Shown: positions 23,337-36,101 of the stretch, piece after piece | Layout of the letters: every line of letters starts with the position of its first letter | Position numbering within the stretch: the first letter of the stretch is position 1 | Assembly (NCBI GenBank): GCA_941918925.1 | Contig: OW799235.1 | Span: 43,492,701 to 43,556,700 of the forward strand | DNA: 64,000 bases | Direction: 5' to 3' | Source: Phyto melanocephala | Taxonomy: Eukaryota; Arthropoda; Insecta; Diptera; Rhinophoridae | Translations under genes and position numbers: made by a program | The notes under the pieces: model-generated | The model's input: the letters and a program-made list of their open reading frames with translations, nothing else | The model's database searches: none | What the model was told of the DNA's origin: nothing

Positions 23337-24084
23337 TATACCTTTCACCTGTGGTGCACAAGGGCATATATAGCTTTGTCATTCCGTTTGTAATTTCTAC
23401 AATTTTCATTTCCGACCCCATAAAGTATATATTTTCTGAAAGCTTATGAATAGCGGAGTCGATTAAGCCCTGACCGTCTGTCCGTCTATCCGTCTGCCCG
23501 TCTGTCCGTGTGTTGGTTGAAATCAACTTTTAGAAGCAACTATATGTTCCTCAGATCTGTATATGGTATCAATCTCTGGAAATATCCAGGAATGAATCGC
23601 TATTGAAATTCAGGACAATCGCCCCATAACTTTCTGAGATATGAGCAAAAAACCACGACCACCTCGTTTTTTTTCACAATTACAACAACAACATACATAC
23701 ATACATGTAAAAAACATACCAAACAAAAAAAAATTACAAAAAAAAATATTAAAAATAAGAAAAAAATAAGAAAAAAAACTACAAAAAAAATTTTAAAAAA
23801 ATTTAAAAAAAAAATTTTAAAAAATTTTTTCAAAATTTTTCTAAAAAAATTTTTTAAAAAAATTTTAAAAAAATTTAAAAAAAATAATGAAATATAAATA
23901 ATATATTAAATAAAATAAAATAAAATTTTTTTGGCTCAGCTGGGATTCGATGCCACATTTATTCTAACGTGTATGCACGTATTTTATATGGGATGAATGG
24001 TGATACAAACAATTGTTATTGCATGACTACACGTTGTGAAGGGTATATAAGATTCGGCACGGCCGAATATAGCACTGTTACTTG
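23337..24084 (+). mobile_element. TACCCTTCAC repeat, complete, CTGTGG subtype
   Basis: From TATACCTTTCACCTGTGGTG to ATTCGGCACGGCCGAAT and CACTGTTACTTG, with an A/T tract at 23720-23935. Confidence 0.8.
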
Positions 24085-24101
24085 TTTTTTTAATTTTTTT
24101 T

Positions 24102-24748
24102 TATACCTTTCACCTGTGGTGCACAAGGGCATATATAGCTTTGTCATTCCGTTTGTAATGTCTACAATTTATTTCCGACCCCATAAAGTATATACATATT
24201 TTCTGAAAGCTTATGAATTGAGGAGTCGATTAAGCCCTGACCGTCTGTCCGTCTGTACGTGTGTTGGTTGAAATCAACTTTTAGAAGCAACTATATGTTT
24301 CTCAGATCTTTATATAGTATCAATCTCTTGGAAATATCCAGGAATGAATCGCAATTGAAATTCAGCACAATCGCACCATAACTTTCTGAGATATGAGCAA
24401 AAACCCACGACCATCTCGTTTTTATACATATATACACACATGTAAAAAACATGCAAAAAAAAAATTACAAAAAAAAATATATTAAAAATAAAAAAAAAAT
24501 TACAAAAAATTAAAAAAAAATTTTTAAAAAAATTAAAAAAAAAAATAAAATATAAATAATATATTAAATAAAATAAATTTTTTTTATCTCAGTTGGGATT
24601 CGATGCCACATTTATTCTAACCAGTATATATGTACATAGTACGTCTTTTATATGAGATGAATGGTGATACAAACAATTGTTATTGCATGACTACACGTTG
24701 TGAAGGGTATATAAGATTCGGCACGGCCGAATATAGCACTGTTACTTG
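24102..24748 (+). mobile_element. TACCCTTCAC repeat, complete, CTGTGG subtype
   Basis: Starts 17 bp after the previous copy and ends CACTGTTACTTG. The two copies share TATACCTTTCACC and CACTGTTACTTG variants not seen in the others, so they are close relatives. Confidence 0.8.
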
Positions 24749-25650
24749 TTAAATTGAAAAATATTACGAATTTTGTCTCCATTAAATTTTGAATAATTAC
24801 AAAACGATAAGAGATAGAGAAAAGTAAAATAAATACAATTTTGTTACACATCTTCTGGTGTTTTACTTTTGAAAATCGGATGAATGGTTCTCGAGTTAGG
24901 ATGAAATATGTCTCCGTACCTGACTAATTTAGTGGGAAAAATTTTCAACGCCCATAAAAAAAAATCCCGATCTGATGGAAAAAAACCGACAACGGATTTG
25001 AGTTCAGCGCATCAAAATCCATATAGTCCACATAGTTGTATTTAATGGAGGATTTTGCTGCTGAGTAGTGTTATAATTCGTTGTAAATAAAGAGAAATAT
25101 AAAAATGAAAATGAATGTACTTAAAATCTTTCGACAAACATGTTCTAGCCCCTACATAAAATTTTATGATTTGGCGATAATATCCTCTTGTTGATCAAGT
25201 GCATTATGTGTTTTTTTTATTATTTTAAATCTTTTTGACGATTACTCGTCAATCCTTTTAATATATCTTATATCCACATTTGAGATACTTTATCTGTCAT
25301 TTTGTTTCCACATTTAATATTTTTTGATCCCAATGTTTAGGGGGTTCAAGGGGATACATTTGTAATTACTGTTTATGACCAATATTTTGCTTCGTTCCCT
25401 ATCTTGGATTCGAATTTTATATAAATATTGAATCTATCTTGGATAAAAAATTCCATTTTTGTTAGGAGTGATATATTCGTGCTTCTATTTCAGCAATTTT
25501 TCCTTATAAACTTGTTTTAATTAAAAAAATATACGTTTAATTTAAAATAGTTAATTTTTGTAAGATATTAAAAAATGATGTGACAACAATTCTGCTTGCA
25601 AACATTTGTTGACGGAACAAGAATAACAATAGTTAGCTCACTAAAGGAGC
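24749..25650. other. no gene recognised
   Basis: AT-rich. A GATCCCAATGTTTAGGGGG phrase at 25325 resembles the internal repeats at 18460-18930. Confidence 0.4.
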
Positions 25651-25653
25651 TAA

Positions 25654-25955
25654 TACATGGCATGTTTTTTACATCTGACTTGTCAAATTGCACACTGCTA
25701 AATACGAACATGTCGTGTGTTATCTTTAAAACATTACTTCTTTAAAAAACATGTGTTGAGACATGAGACAAAATTTCAATTAGAGCGCGCTCTATTTGCT
25801 TCTGTAAAAACATCTAACAGCCGTTGGCAGATATCTTTGCTGCTGGAAAGCAGTCAGCCACGGTTGCCTGTAAAAGTACAATTTTGACAGACATGTAGGT
25901 TTACATACATATGTCTCACAAATTTTAAAGTCAGATGTAAAAAACTTGCCGTGTA
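25654..25955. mobile_element. MITE, 302 bp, TAA target duplication
   Basis: The ends TACATGGCATGTTTTTTACA and its inverse TGTAAAAAACTTGCCGTGTA match over about 27 bp. TAA flanks both sides (25651-25653, 25956-25958). It is non-coding and fits PIF/Harbinger-type MITEs. It truncates the ORF to its right. Confidence 0.75.
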
Positions 25956-26262
25956 TAATAACTTAAGTAATTTTGTATGAATTGATTTTTAAGCTGAAGG
26001 TCCACACCACGCTTTCTACGTTTTTTTACATCATGCGCCTCTTTCAAAAAAGTTGAATCAATGTAGTTAGAAATAAAAATGAGCCGCGTTACTCTCGCTC
26101 TATCCTCCATGGTTTTACCCACCTGATTTTATTCGGTAAACTATTTTCATAGCATCCTAGAATATTCAAAATTATTTCTATATTTTCAGCATCATCTAGA
26201 TTTAACGCTTCAACAGCCAGTTTAGTTAGGTCAACAATTTCTTCTTTAGAAAGTTCAGCCAT
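25956..26262 (-). pseudogene. unknown ORF truncated by a MITE
   Basis: ATG at 26262 opens MAELSKEEIVDLTKLAVEAL and continues about 47 codons, then shifts near 26126 (at CAGGTGGGTAAAA, possibly a frameshift or splice point) into a basic frame with MEDRARVTRLIFISNYIDS and HDVKKRRKRG. It then runs into the MITE. I do not recognise it. It could be the first exon of a transposon or host gene. Confidence 0.3.
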
Positions 26263-27203
26263 AATATTCCTTGCAATTTATTAAGTTTTGCTTTTATAAA
26301 TACTTGTATTGCCACTGTTACCTTTTGACAAATCATTAATTATTAAATGTATTGCAGAAATTTTTTACGAATGAAAGGATAAAAAGAAATAGTTAATTTA
26401 TCGTTAAAAAGTTGCTTTGTTCCTGCAACAAAATCCCTTCATGTAAACGCAAGAAGATTTTAGAAGGGACACCAAAAGAGAATACAAGCCAACGCAAGCA
26501 GAGTCGCGGGGACATGTCCCTTCATGTAAACTAGCTTTTATATGGTTAAGTTACAGAGCACAAAGCGTTGTGACGCTCTCACGCATACATCGAAAAATGT
26601 AGGTTCACTTTCTACTTTTTAGGCGTCATGAGCGGCGAGAGAACAACTCAATTGAGTTTGAATGCCAGGGATAACTAATTATATTTTATTTTAAATTTTA
26701 TCGATAATCATGTTTGCATTGGGAATTTATTTGCTGTTTTTTTTATAGAAAAATAGTTTTAAAAGGAAGAAAATACTTTTGTAATTATGTTTAAAATTTT
26801 TTGCAGGAATAAAATTTAATTTAATTTTTCATTAACAAATTCAGGGTTTTGGTTATCGATTAAATTCACATATTTAAGTGCCATCTCTCAACTTGTGTTG
26901 TTTAATGCGCAAAAAGCGTGCTATGTAATTTGAAATGCAGAAAGTGTATGAGGTATAAAATGTATAGAATGCGTCGACGCGAGAACGCTTGGTATGGACT
27001 TTCACCTTTAAATATACGATGATATATGTATAAATGATGATTGAAGTTTTGCTTCACTAAATTCGCGCAAAGTTCTCTCATACGCATCATATTTATTTCT
27101 CTTTTCTAAACGCTCTCTTACTTTCTAATTTTTTAAGTGTCATGAGCGGCGAGAGAACAACTCAACTGAGTTTGAATGCCAGAGATCACTTATTATTATC
27201 ACA
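26263..27203. other. no gene; two diverged direct repeats
   Basis: About 120 bp near 26560-26680 recurs at 27060-27180, best in GAGCGGCGAGAGAACAACTC followed by GAGTTTGAATGCCAG. Nothing coding is recognised between. Confidence 0.5.
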
Positions 27204-28061
27204 TCTATATATATAAAAGTGAAACTCTGTGTGTGTGTGTGTTAGCTATAGACTCCGTAAAACCAATCGGACTCAAACTTTGGCAAGTTGTTGTACACAT
27301 ACCAGGGAGTGTTTATGGGTGGAAAAAAGTGGGCGGGGCCAAGCCCATAAAAATTAGTTATCAGTTTTAGTTACTTGCACTTGACCGATATTTCTGAAAC
27401 TTTGCACACATATCGAGCTGTCATGACTTAATAATTTGGTGATAAGAAAAGTGGGCGGGGCCACGCCCCTAAAAAAGTTTCAATTTTGAGGTACTTGCAC
27501 TGGACCGATTTTTCTGAAACTTTGCACACATACTAAGCTGTCATAACCATATAATTTCGTGATTAGAAAAGTGGGCAGGGCCACGGCTATAAAAAAAGGT
27601 TTTAATTTTGAGGTACTTGCACTTGACCGATTTTTCTGAAACTTTGCACACATATCCAGCTGTCATGACTAAATAATTTCGTGATTAGAAAAGTGGGCAG
27701 TGCCACGCCCATAAAAAATAGGTATCATTTTGAGATTCTTGCACTGGACCGATTATTCTGAAACTTTGCACACATATTGAGCTATTATGACTTTACAATT
27801 TCGTGATTAGAAAAGTGGGCAGGACCACGCCCATAAAAACAATTATAATTTTGAGGTACTTGCACTGGTCCGATTCTTCTGAAACTTTGCACACATATTG
27901 AGCTGTTATGACTTTACAATTTCGTGATTAGAAAAGTGGGCAATGCCACGCCCATAAAAAAAAATTATAATATTTAGGTTTTTGCACTTGATATTCAATT
28001 AAAATTCAGAATGCATTTCAATTCATTAAGGGGCGTAGCAACGCGCGCCGGGTTTGGCTAG
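27204..28061 (+). mobile_element. non-autonomous Helitron, second copy
   Basis: 5' TCTATATATATAAAAGTGAA plus a GT run, 3' GCGCGCCGGGTTTGG then CTAG. About six tandem units like those at 10.8-11.5 kb, each with the GTGGGC-GG-CCACGCCC core. Confidence 0.85.
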
Positions 28062-30150
28062 TATATTATAAATTGAGTTTATGTACATATGTATCAGTGA
28101 TCAGCTTTGAGTCGTTTCTTCGATATTCATAGTGAGTCATAAAATTTTAGTATAAGTGCGTATAAATCTTTGAAATTTAACTGAGCTGACGTACGCATAC
28201 CCACAACAATTTTGATTTATAAGTAAAACTCACAATGAACATGAGTCCTACGTCGTACTTATAGTCATACCGTTCCATATTTATATGATTCGCAAAACTA
28301 CTCTCGTTGATTCATATTTTTAAGAAACTACTTATCTTCATATACTTATGCAAGTTGACTCAACAACAAACATATTAACAGCTCTCATTTGTATGAAGAA
28401 TAAACAATGTTGCCAGGTCGGAGAGTGCAAGATATTTTTTGGCCGCCAGAAAATTTGCAATGTTACAATGTGTAATATACAATTTTTAAATAAATGCAAC
28501 TGATTATGGCCTTTAGGCTAAGTTTTGTTCGGCTTCAATAATAAGAGGTAAACAATAACAGTTATTTTGTGTTTTCTATTTTCAAGTTTAAATTTTTTGC
28601 AGCAAATTAAAAAACTGCATTCTTAGGTGCTCACTTAAATTTGAAAGATAATACGCAAAAACAAAATCTCTTAAACAGACATCAAATCAAGCACTTTATT
28701 TTTGCTTGTTGTTTTTTTTTTGTATTATTTTGGTTAATTCAAATTGTCTATTTTTTTAACAATCCACAATTCTTATGTTGAATGCCAAATTGTTATCTGG
28801 CAAGCCTAGTTAAAACACGCAACTTCATAATGACTACGCGAGTCATACGTGCTTTTGGTCGTCTTTTTATTTTGCATGAACAACAATAGCAATCAACTAA
28901 GTCATACATGTTGATGAATATGAATACTGTAAGTACATTTCATTTAAAAGTGCGTATAAGTAGTGAAGACTTTTCAATAAGTTTGAATGCCTATAAATCA
29001 ACGAAAAAATAAATAATGATTTTAGTTCACTTACTTCATTAGTATTCGCAGATCTCTGATTGTAATCTGGCAAGCCTAGTTTGAATAGACAACTTCATAA
29101 TAAGTATGAGAGTCATACTAGCTTTTAATCGTATCTTACGTGAACGACGCACAGAAGGTTAGAATAGCCTATTTTCTTGAATTAATAAAAAAAAAAAATT
29201 TAAGTATCGTCAAAATTTTTTGTATTCGGTTAGAGTATATACAATTCTACATCACTTGTAGTTAAAAAAAAATGTCAAAAGTGCTCTGGTGTTTTTGAAG
29301 TGAATCTTCAAAGTCAAACTTTATAGAAATTTTTGTGCAAAAAAGGCTGAAAAAAATGGAAACTTTCCCGTTGAAAATTTTATTTATTTTAAAAAGTATT
29401 GCAAAAGCTAACAATTTTTCAATGGAACCATCAAGTTCAGGTTATTTTGCAAATACTTAGTCAACATTTGTGTATCAAATTGTGTGTGGAAGTGTTTTAG
29501 ATTTAGTTATTTATATTGGAAATGCCAAAAAAATTAGCATTTTTATATTTTAAATGGATATATAGTTATTATTCGTCCACATTCGTGTCATAATTTTTAG
29601 TGTATATTAAAGAGGACAAAAATTTGTATTATATGGAAAAATTTTACGCTTCCTTTTAGAAGCTATGCATTGTTTAATACAAGTGTTGCAATGTTTATAA
29701 TCATTTGTTTTATTTTCTGTGAGGCCAGTATACAACGGAATGTTGATTGACCAACAGTGAATGAATGATTATTTGCACCGTGCCCTGAGTTAATGTAAAT
29801 TGATTGTTAAAAAAAATCATCTGCTCTTATCGCTACCTAACTGGTGGCTAGAGCAGGACAAAAATAGTGATATAAATGAAAGATAATAACAAACAAAAGT
29901 AAAAGGGTTGCTGTTTGGTTAAAAATTTCAATCTAACTCATTGTGGTAAAAATTTATGAAAAAAGGGAAAAAACTAAAGTAGTTACCGAATTCAATTCGG
30001 TCCCGGGAGTTAAATAGATGATATTTACAACCAACATGTAACCACCGATCAGAGAGTGCTGATGATAAAATCGTAGCTGGTTGCGAATAACCAGTGAGTA
30101 TCTTTAGTTCATCTTTTAAATAGATAATTTTTACATCTATTGTTTTACAG
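28062..30150. other. no gene; small direct repeat
   Basis: AATCTGGCAAGCCTAGTT with about 65 bp of similar sequence occurs at 28793 and 29058. The 154-codon minus-strand frame at 29928-30392 is hydrophobic, without motif, and overlaps a better plus-strand frame. Confidence 0.4.
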
Positions 30151-30303
30151 TTGGACTTTTTAAAAATATCAAACAAGCTTTGTCGACTGAAAGAAACAAC
30201 GTTAGAGCGTGCAAAATTAAAATTTGTTGCATTGAAACATATTAAACAATATTTAACATGGGACAACATTAAAACTAGAGATGTGCAACTGAAACAAAAG
30301 AAG
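30151..30303 (+). CDS. possible isolated exon, unknown
   Basis: 51 codons open between TTGTTTTACAG and GTAACA. The peptide is basic and helical-looking (RLKETTLERAKLKFVALKHI). The phase does not fit between the two membrane exons, so it would belong to something else. No family recognised. Confidence 0.2.
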
Positions 30304-31282
30304 GTAACATAAAAAACACATACATATACAAATATGAACGAACGAAAATATGACATGAAAAAGACCTGAAGAACAAACATTGAACGGAACACTTGATTAC
30401 GATTTTGTTAGTGGACTGTATGTAGTCTTTTGCTTCGCAGCAAAAAAATCTATGACAAAGAAGTGATTTTACAGGGGTTCAACTGGTGACGAAGTGATTA
30501 AATTTAGGTGAAAACACATGATTTTAACATTAGCGTTTTATTGGAGGTCACGTTTTTACATGAATATTTTAATGAAATGTACTCTATTTTAACAAGTGCA
30601 CAGAACTCATGCATATATGGTAAAACGCATCCGCTGATTTTGTTTGTTTACATGAATTATTAAAAATATTTTCACATTTAGGAAATCATTTAGAATTAAT
30701 GCTTTTACACAATTGATTTAGAAGTCTGAAAAATATACAGGCCTGTCACAGAATCCCATTTCGTACTTAAATTTAAATTAATTTCGTATTTTGCTTCTTT
30801 AGAAAAATAAAAACGAAAACAAATATCGAAAAGAAACCACTTCCAATCTAATAAGTGGAATTGCTTATTTCAGTGGCTTAAGCTCGAAAAAACTCTTTAA
30901 AACTACTTAATGCAAATGAAAAATATTGTGTTATTAAATTATATTCTCGAAAAGAAACATTTTCTACTTTAATTTTATTAAAATTTACATATTTTTTAAT
31001 TCAAAAGAAAAATAAATGCTTATTCTTTTTTGATCACTTTTTAATAAATGGCTGCCACACTATTTTTTTTTTACAACTGTTTTCTTCGTATTAAAATTAA
31101 GACTTTTGAAAGAGTTAACATACTGGCAATGCGAAGAAGAAACAAATATTTAAAAAAACGATTATTTTTTAACAAAATGTAAGTAAAAATTTTAAATTTT
31201 TCTTTGATAATTTACTAGAACTTGTTTATTTATAAGGGGAAAACACAGAAACTCGACACAGGAAAAAATTTTCATAGATTTT
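30304..31282. other. no gene recognised
   Basis: AT-rich, probably including the left end of the Harbinger element, whose terminal repeats I could not find by eye. Confidence 0.35.
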
Positions 31283-32104
31283 ATGGAGAGTCACAAGGAT
31301 ATAGCCAGGGGATATGTAAGGGGTAATCGTGTTGTTGCAGAGAAAAATTGGGCAGAATTGACAGAACAAATAAATTCCTCTGGACCACCAACTAAAGACT
31401 GCAATGGCTAAAAGAAAACGTGGGCTGACTGAAAAATTTACGTAAAGAAAAAGATGTGCCACAATAAAAAAGAAAATGAAAAAACAGTGGTGGTCCATTT
31501 AACAAATATATTTTAAATGATATTGAGGAATCACTAGCAAGAGTATCGGGACTGTATAGAATTGTTGAAGGCGTTCCTGGAGCACACAGTTTCGGAACTG
31601 TAGATCAGAACACAAACCTTTTCGAATCCGATAAAGAAAATAATGAAGATAAACTCGATATAACTCCATCGACATCAAAGAGAACTAAATCACAAAATTT
31701 AAATGCAACAAATATCGAAAATTTGAGTGTGAATTCCAATTCAAAGAGACGTCATTCATTCTCACTATCTCTTGATCTAAAACGCTACAGATCGCGTACT
31801 CCAAGTACTTTGAAGCCGGATTTAAACTCCATGTTGAAAGAGGAGAACAAGAATTTACAAAGCATTGTCAAACTAATGGAAGACCAACTAATCATCATTA
31901 AAGAACATCGAGACCAAATTCAAATACAAAATCAAAAAATAGATAGATTGTGTAATATTTTGGAAAACCATTATAAAACCATAGAGCTTAATAATTTAGA
32001 AATGCAGAAACAGTTACGTGAAAAAAAAAGAACTAAAACTCAAATTAGTTGAAATTAAAACTTTAAAATTTCAATTAGAAAGAGAAAAAGCAAAGCGCTT
32101 TTAA
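31283..32104 (+). pseudogene. PIF/Harbinger Myb/SANT-like DNA-binding protein
   Basis: From ATG 31283: MESHKDIARGYVRG, KNWAELTEQINSSGPPTKD, WAD, then GGPFNKYILNDIEE and GAHSFGT. This is the trihelix/SANT-like partner that Harbinger transposons carry to bring their transposase to the nucleus and TIRs. The C-terminus (31800-32050) is a long polar coiled coil with KLMEDQLIIIKEHRDQIQI. Breaks: in-frame stops near 31409 and 31427, a lost frame near 31485 and a frameshift in an A-run near 32030. It converges on the transposase at 32284. Confidence 0.65.
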
Positions 32105-33238
32105 GAACAAAACATCTATCTCTGTAAACTTTAATTTACACGAAGTACAAATATACTAACATACATACTTCTGTTTAGTAAAACGTATTCAATTTAAAAT
32201 TATCTCAAATAAAACAAATTCCTTTTTACATTTAATGTATTTATTAAATAAAATTTTAATAAAAACGTACAATTGTGTTTTATTTAACATAATTCTGCAG
32301 CAATATTGTTTCTTAGCCTCTTAGCAGCATTAAACATGTTTCTTTCGGAAACCTCTTCTACATCATCCATTAATATATCTTCGTGTTCAATAGGCAATAT
32401 GTTATCCTTCCATTCAACGTTGAATTCCCTGCATATGTTATGTAGTGCAGAGCATACATTTATAATTGTTATAATCTTTTTTGGGATGTATAACAATGTA
32501 CCAATTAAGCATCGGAATCTGCTTTTTAAGACCCCAATTGTACGTTATACAATGTTGCGACCTAAAATATGTTTCTTATTAAATTTGTGCTCAACTGTGT
32601 CAGCGGCCACATCTTGATATGGGGTAAGAATAAATGGCCCCAACCCATAGCCAGAATCTCCAAGCAACCAGGAATTTCGCTCCCAATTAGCATATTGTGC
32701 TAAAAAGAACTTTCTTGCACTGCTCATGCTCCATACAAATGAATCATGGGACGATCCGGGCCTAGAAGCATCCACAGCACGCACTTTCATTTTAAAATCA
32801 CAAATCTAAATAATAATTAGCAACATTAACAAATAAGTACAATTGTATGTATAAGTTACACAAAAAAATGCTTACAATCATAGCATTGAGGCTAAATGTT
32901 CCTTTTCTATTTAAAAAAGGGATTCGTCCTTAAATGGCTTATTTAATTTGATATGTGTGCCATGAATGCATCCAATAATACCTGGAATTTGACACTTATT
33001 GAAAAAAAGCCTTTGGTCTCTCGCTTTTCAGCAGCAGTCATTTCCAGTTTTATCCACTGGGAACAAATTATTTTTTCCATTGCATTTAAAACTCCACATT
33101 ACTGTTGATACGGTACTTTTTCCAAGACTGTAAAATGTCACTTAAAGTTCAGCAAATAATTATGATAAAGTACACTTACCTATTACGCCTTGAAATGCAG
33201 AAGTAGCCAGAAACCGAAGTACCACTCTTCGGCTAATT

Positions 33239-33496
33239 GAGTAGGTGAGATGCAAAACTCGTTCGTTACAAAATTAAAAAAAAACTCTTTTCGCTTCAAA
33301 CTTTAATTCATTATTCTTTTATATTCCCTCAATTTTCGATTTTTCAAATGTCAAATATTTAACTAAGAATGTCATGTTATTTTAGAGTCAAAATCGATCC
33401 CCTAAATTGCTGCATTTCGCCAGCAGCACCTTGATTATGTGCGCTTCTAAAATTTTTTTTAAAATGTAACCAACGAGTTTTGCATCTCACCTACTC
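33239..33496. mobile_element. MITE inside a transposase exon
   Basis: Terminal repeats GAGTAGGTGAGATGCAAAAC and exact inverse, about 30 bp, flanked by AATT on both sides (33235-33238, 33497-33500). 258 bp, non-coding. The transposase reading continues on either side. Confidence 0.75.
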
Positions 33497-33741
33497 AATT
33501 GTATTACTGGTGGTATAGTTGTACTTGGAAGATGGGAAATTAGTTTCTCTAATACCATTATAAAAGATTTCTTGTTCAGCCGGTAATAGCTAATGAAACT
33601 AGAATAAAAACTAACTTGTAAGACTTTAATACAGAATATATGTACATAAGAACTTACACTTCATTTGGATACGACAATGGATCCGATGCATCTCTTAAAT
33701 TTGGCCGACGTAATTTTTCAACTCTATGTTGAGCAGTCTAA

Positions 33742-34281
33742 TAGCCTTTTTACACTTGCTCACATCTTTCATCTAATCAACAAGATGTTAACATCTTCCC
33801 ATACGAATTGTACGTGTTTGTGTGTCAACATATCTCAACATCTTTTAAAGATGTTCCTAAATCATTTTGTTCCACTCAACATCTTTCGATTATTTTAGTG
33901 TCTTCACTAGAAAAAACAAATATTGTTGCAAAAATTTACATGGCATCACTAGAAAAAAATTATAAATGCCAAAAACAAAAAAAATACATACAACGAGTGG
34001 ACTTGAAATATGTCGTATAAAATAAAATATCTTAATATCTTCATTCTCTAACAAAATCTGCATATTGTAATAATAATTGCTCTCCAAGGGCAATAATTAA
34101 TACAAGTAATACAGAATTTTTAAATTCATTTTTTAAATTTTTATTTGCGCAAACATTTACAATAAATATTATGACAGATGAAAGATGAAGGATGAAAGAT
34201 GTTGCAAATGTAAACAAGTTTTTTTCATTTTCAACATCTTCCACGCATTCCGCTAAGATGTGAGTAAGTGTAAAAAGGCTA
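33742..34281. mobile_element. MITE, 540 bp, TAA target duplication
   Basis: Ends TAGCCTTTTTACACTTGCTC and its inverse with one mismatch, TAA on both sides (33739-33741, 34282-34284). Subterminal ACATCTT/AAGATGT repeats. It separates the first codons of the transposase from the rest. Confidence 0.75.
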
Positions 34282-34319
34282 TAAGCTTTCATTACAGGTG
34301 TTATAGAAATGCCTGGCAT

Positions 34320-35404
34320 ATTTTTTACTTTTATATTTATTTTATTTCTTTAGATTTTTTGATTTTCTTTTGTTCTGCGTTTAAATTTTTATTAAAAAAC
34401 ATCTGTTTTTTATTTTGATATGCGTAAACCGATCGGAATTTGAAGAAGCAAAAACAAACTCGAACGAAATTACAACTACGAATAAAAACCATTTCGATCG
34501 AAACGTGTGACACGCCTGATAATTCGTTTTGCACTACTTCTATTTTTTTTTTTTTGCTGGGTTGTAATGTAATATTTTCTTTAAGCTTCGTGTATCACAT
34601 TCAACCACGAAAAACAGAATGACTTTGTGATGCACATAGTTGTCATTAAATATTATATAAACAATTTTTATAATCAGAATACATTTTTGCTCTCAATTCG
34701 ACATATTCTTTCATAATTTTGCCCATATTTTCATCCTTCATTATCAAATTGATTCTTTGATTTATAATCTGAAGTGTCAAATCTTGTATAAATATCATTA
34801 ATTATATCTTTTTAAAAATCTTCTGTTTTTATAATTAAGTTCAAGTTTACTTTCATATTTTGGTAACATATAATATATATTAAATTAAAAAATAATACAT
34901 CTTCCATTTAGATAGCTCCAAATTGTAAAACCAAGATAAATGGGTTTATTATATAATAAATATTTTTTTCTTAATTCAACTGCAATCGTATTTTTAATCA
35001 AAAATACTTAACGAAATTAATTCTGGTTAAGCAATGAGAGCACGTGCTCCGATTCCTTTACTAACACTTTCATATTTGTTTACAATTTTGACATCTTTAC
35101 GTTTATCAACGTCTTCCATTGTTTTTCCATAACCCGCGTTGTTTAATAAATTTAAAAAAAAAATTAAAAAAAGCTTTTCGCCATTGCTCTGTGAGAATTA
35201 TTTAAAGAAATATATGTTTTTAACCAATTGGATTGTTGAAACTTTAATATTCTATGAATATCAGTTAACTTCAATCAATGTTTTAAACACTGACGCAAAT
35301 TTTTATAATAAATTTGTACTCAAATGCATCATGCAGATCAACAATTATTTTTTTCTTCAAATTGTAGAGTAGCCTTGTTTTTACAACTAAATGGAAGACT
35401 ACTG
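34320..35404. other. no gene recognised
   Basis: AT-rich. It should contain the right end of the Harbinger element, but no partner for a left end was seen. Confidence 0.35.
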
Positions 35405-36101
35405 ATATGCGCATAACTGGGACGAACGACGAATTTCGCCCAACACGACGAATTGTGTAAATTCGTCATATGAAGCACAATAACGACGAAAAATTAACAT
35501 CTTTTATAGTTGATAAAATCGTTTACTGTTTGTGCAAAGAACAAAAACAATTAAAGAATTGAAATTTTTGTGAATTTAATATAGGATTTCTTTATTTATT
35601 TAAGTAATTATTTTGTTATTCAAGTAATTATTTATCATGCAAGTAATTATTTATTGTCAATTGAAAACTGTTTGTCTATGTAGGAAATGCGTAAGCGTCT
35701 TAACTCGTTCGCGTCATTAATTGAACTAATTTGTAGCTGCCAAGAATGATTAAATAAAGATTACGCCTTGCGCATGATTTACCGTTAGATGACGTAGTAA
35801 TCCCCTCGCAAAGGTTACCAAGTCTGTATCATATGTGAAATTTATAATTTCTTACAAAAAATTTATGTATATTGTAATAGTTGGCATCCCTGTAATTAAT
35901 TTACTCAGAGAGTTCTAAAAAATAAGTATTACATCGGTGCTTAATAAACAACGAATTTCGTGTCATATTTTATAATAAATACATAAAAATAATATTAAAA
36001 TTATTAGAATTATATAAAAAATGTTTAAATTTGGTTATTTAAAAGCAAAACTAATAAAAACATAAAACAAAATATAGTGAAAAGAAAAGAAAGAGAGCAA
36101 A

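Larger units (their letters stand above)
32284..34319 (-). pseudogene. PIF/Harbinger transposase (HARBI1-like), interrupted by two MITEs
   Basis: Minus-strand exons in order: MPGISITPVMKA (34319), RRPNLRDASDPLSYPNE (33.7 kb), FISYYRLNKKSFIMVLEKL (33.6 kb), RRVVLRFLATSAFQGVIG (33.2 kb), PGIIGCIHGTHIKL with its catalytic-type aspartate changed to H (33.0 kb), VRAVDASRPGSSHDSFVW and LLGDSGY (32.7 kb), VCSALHNICREF (32.4 kb). GT-AG introns fit at 32808-32872 and after PNE and GVIG. The GDSGY and HN-C motifs are those of the DDE_Tnp_4 fold. Stops and shifts plus the MITEs at 33239 and 33742 make it inactive. Confidence 0.75.

Noticed and set aside
23314..23833. Minus-strand frames rich in Phe/Ile/Leu
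   Set aside because: They read through A/T tracts and the non-coding core of TACCCTTCAC repeats; the same applies to frames near 14484, 20966 and 58676.
30151..30303. Using this as an exon between the two membrane exons
   Set aside because: In the required phase it meets a stop; only phase 0 is open.
29928..30392. 154-codon hydrophobic minus-strand frame
   Set aside because: No motif, T-rich composition, and it overlaps a better-structured plus-strand frame.
33239..33496. Possibility that the sequence is an intron of the transposase
   Set aside because: It has 30 bp exact inverted ends and matching AATT flanks and lacks GT-AG borders at the break.
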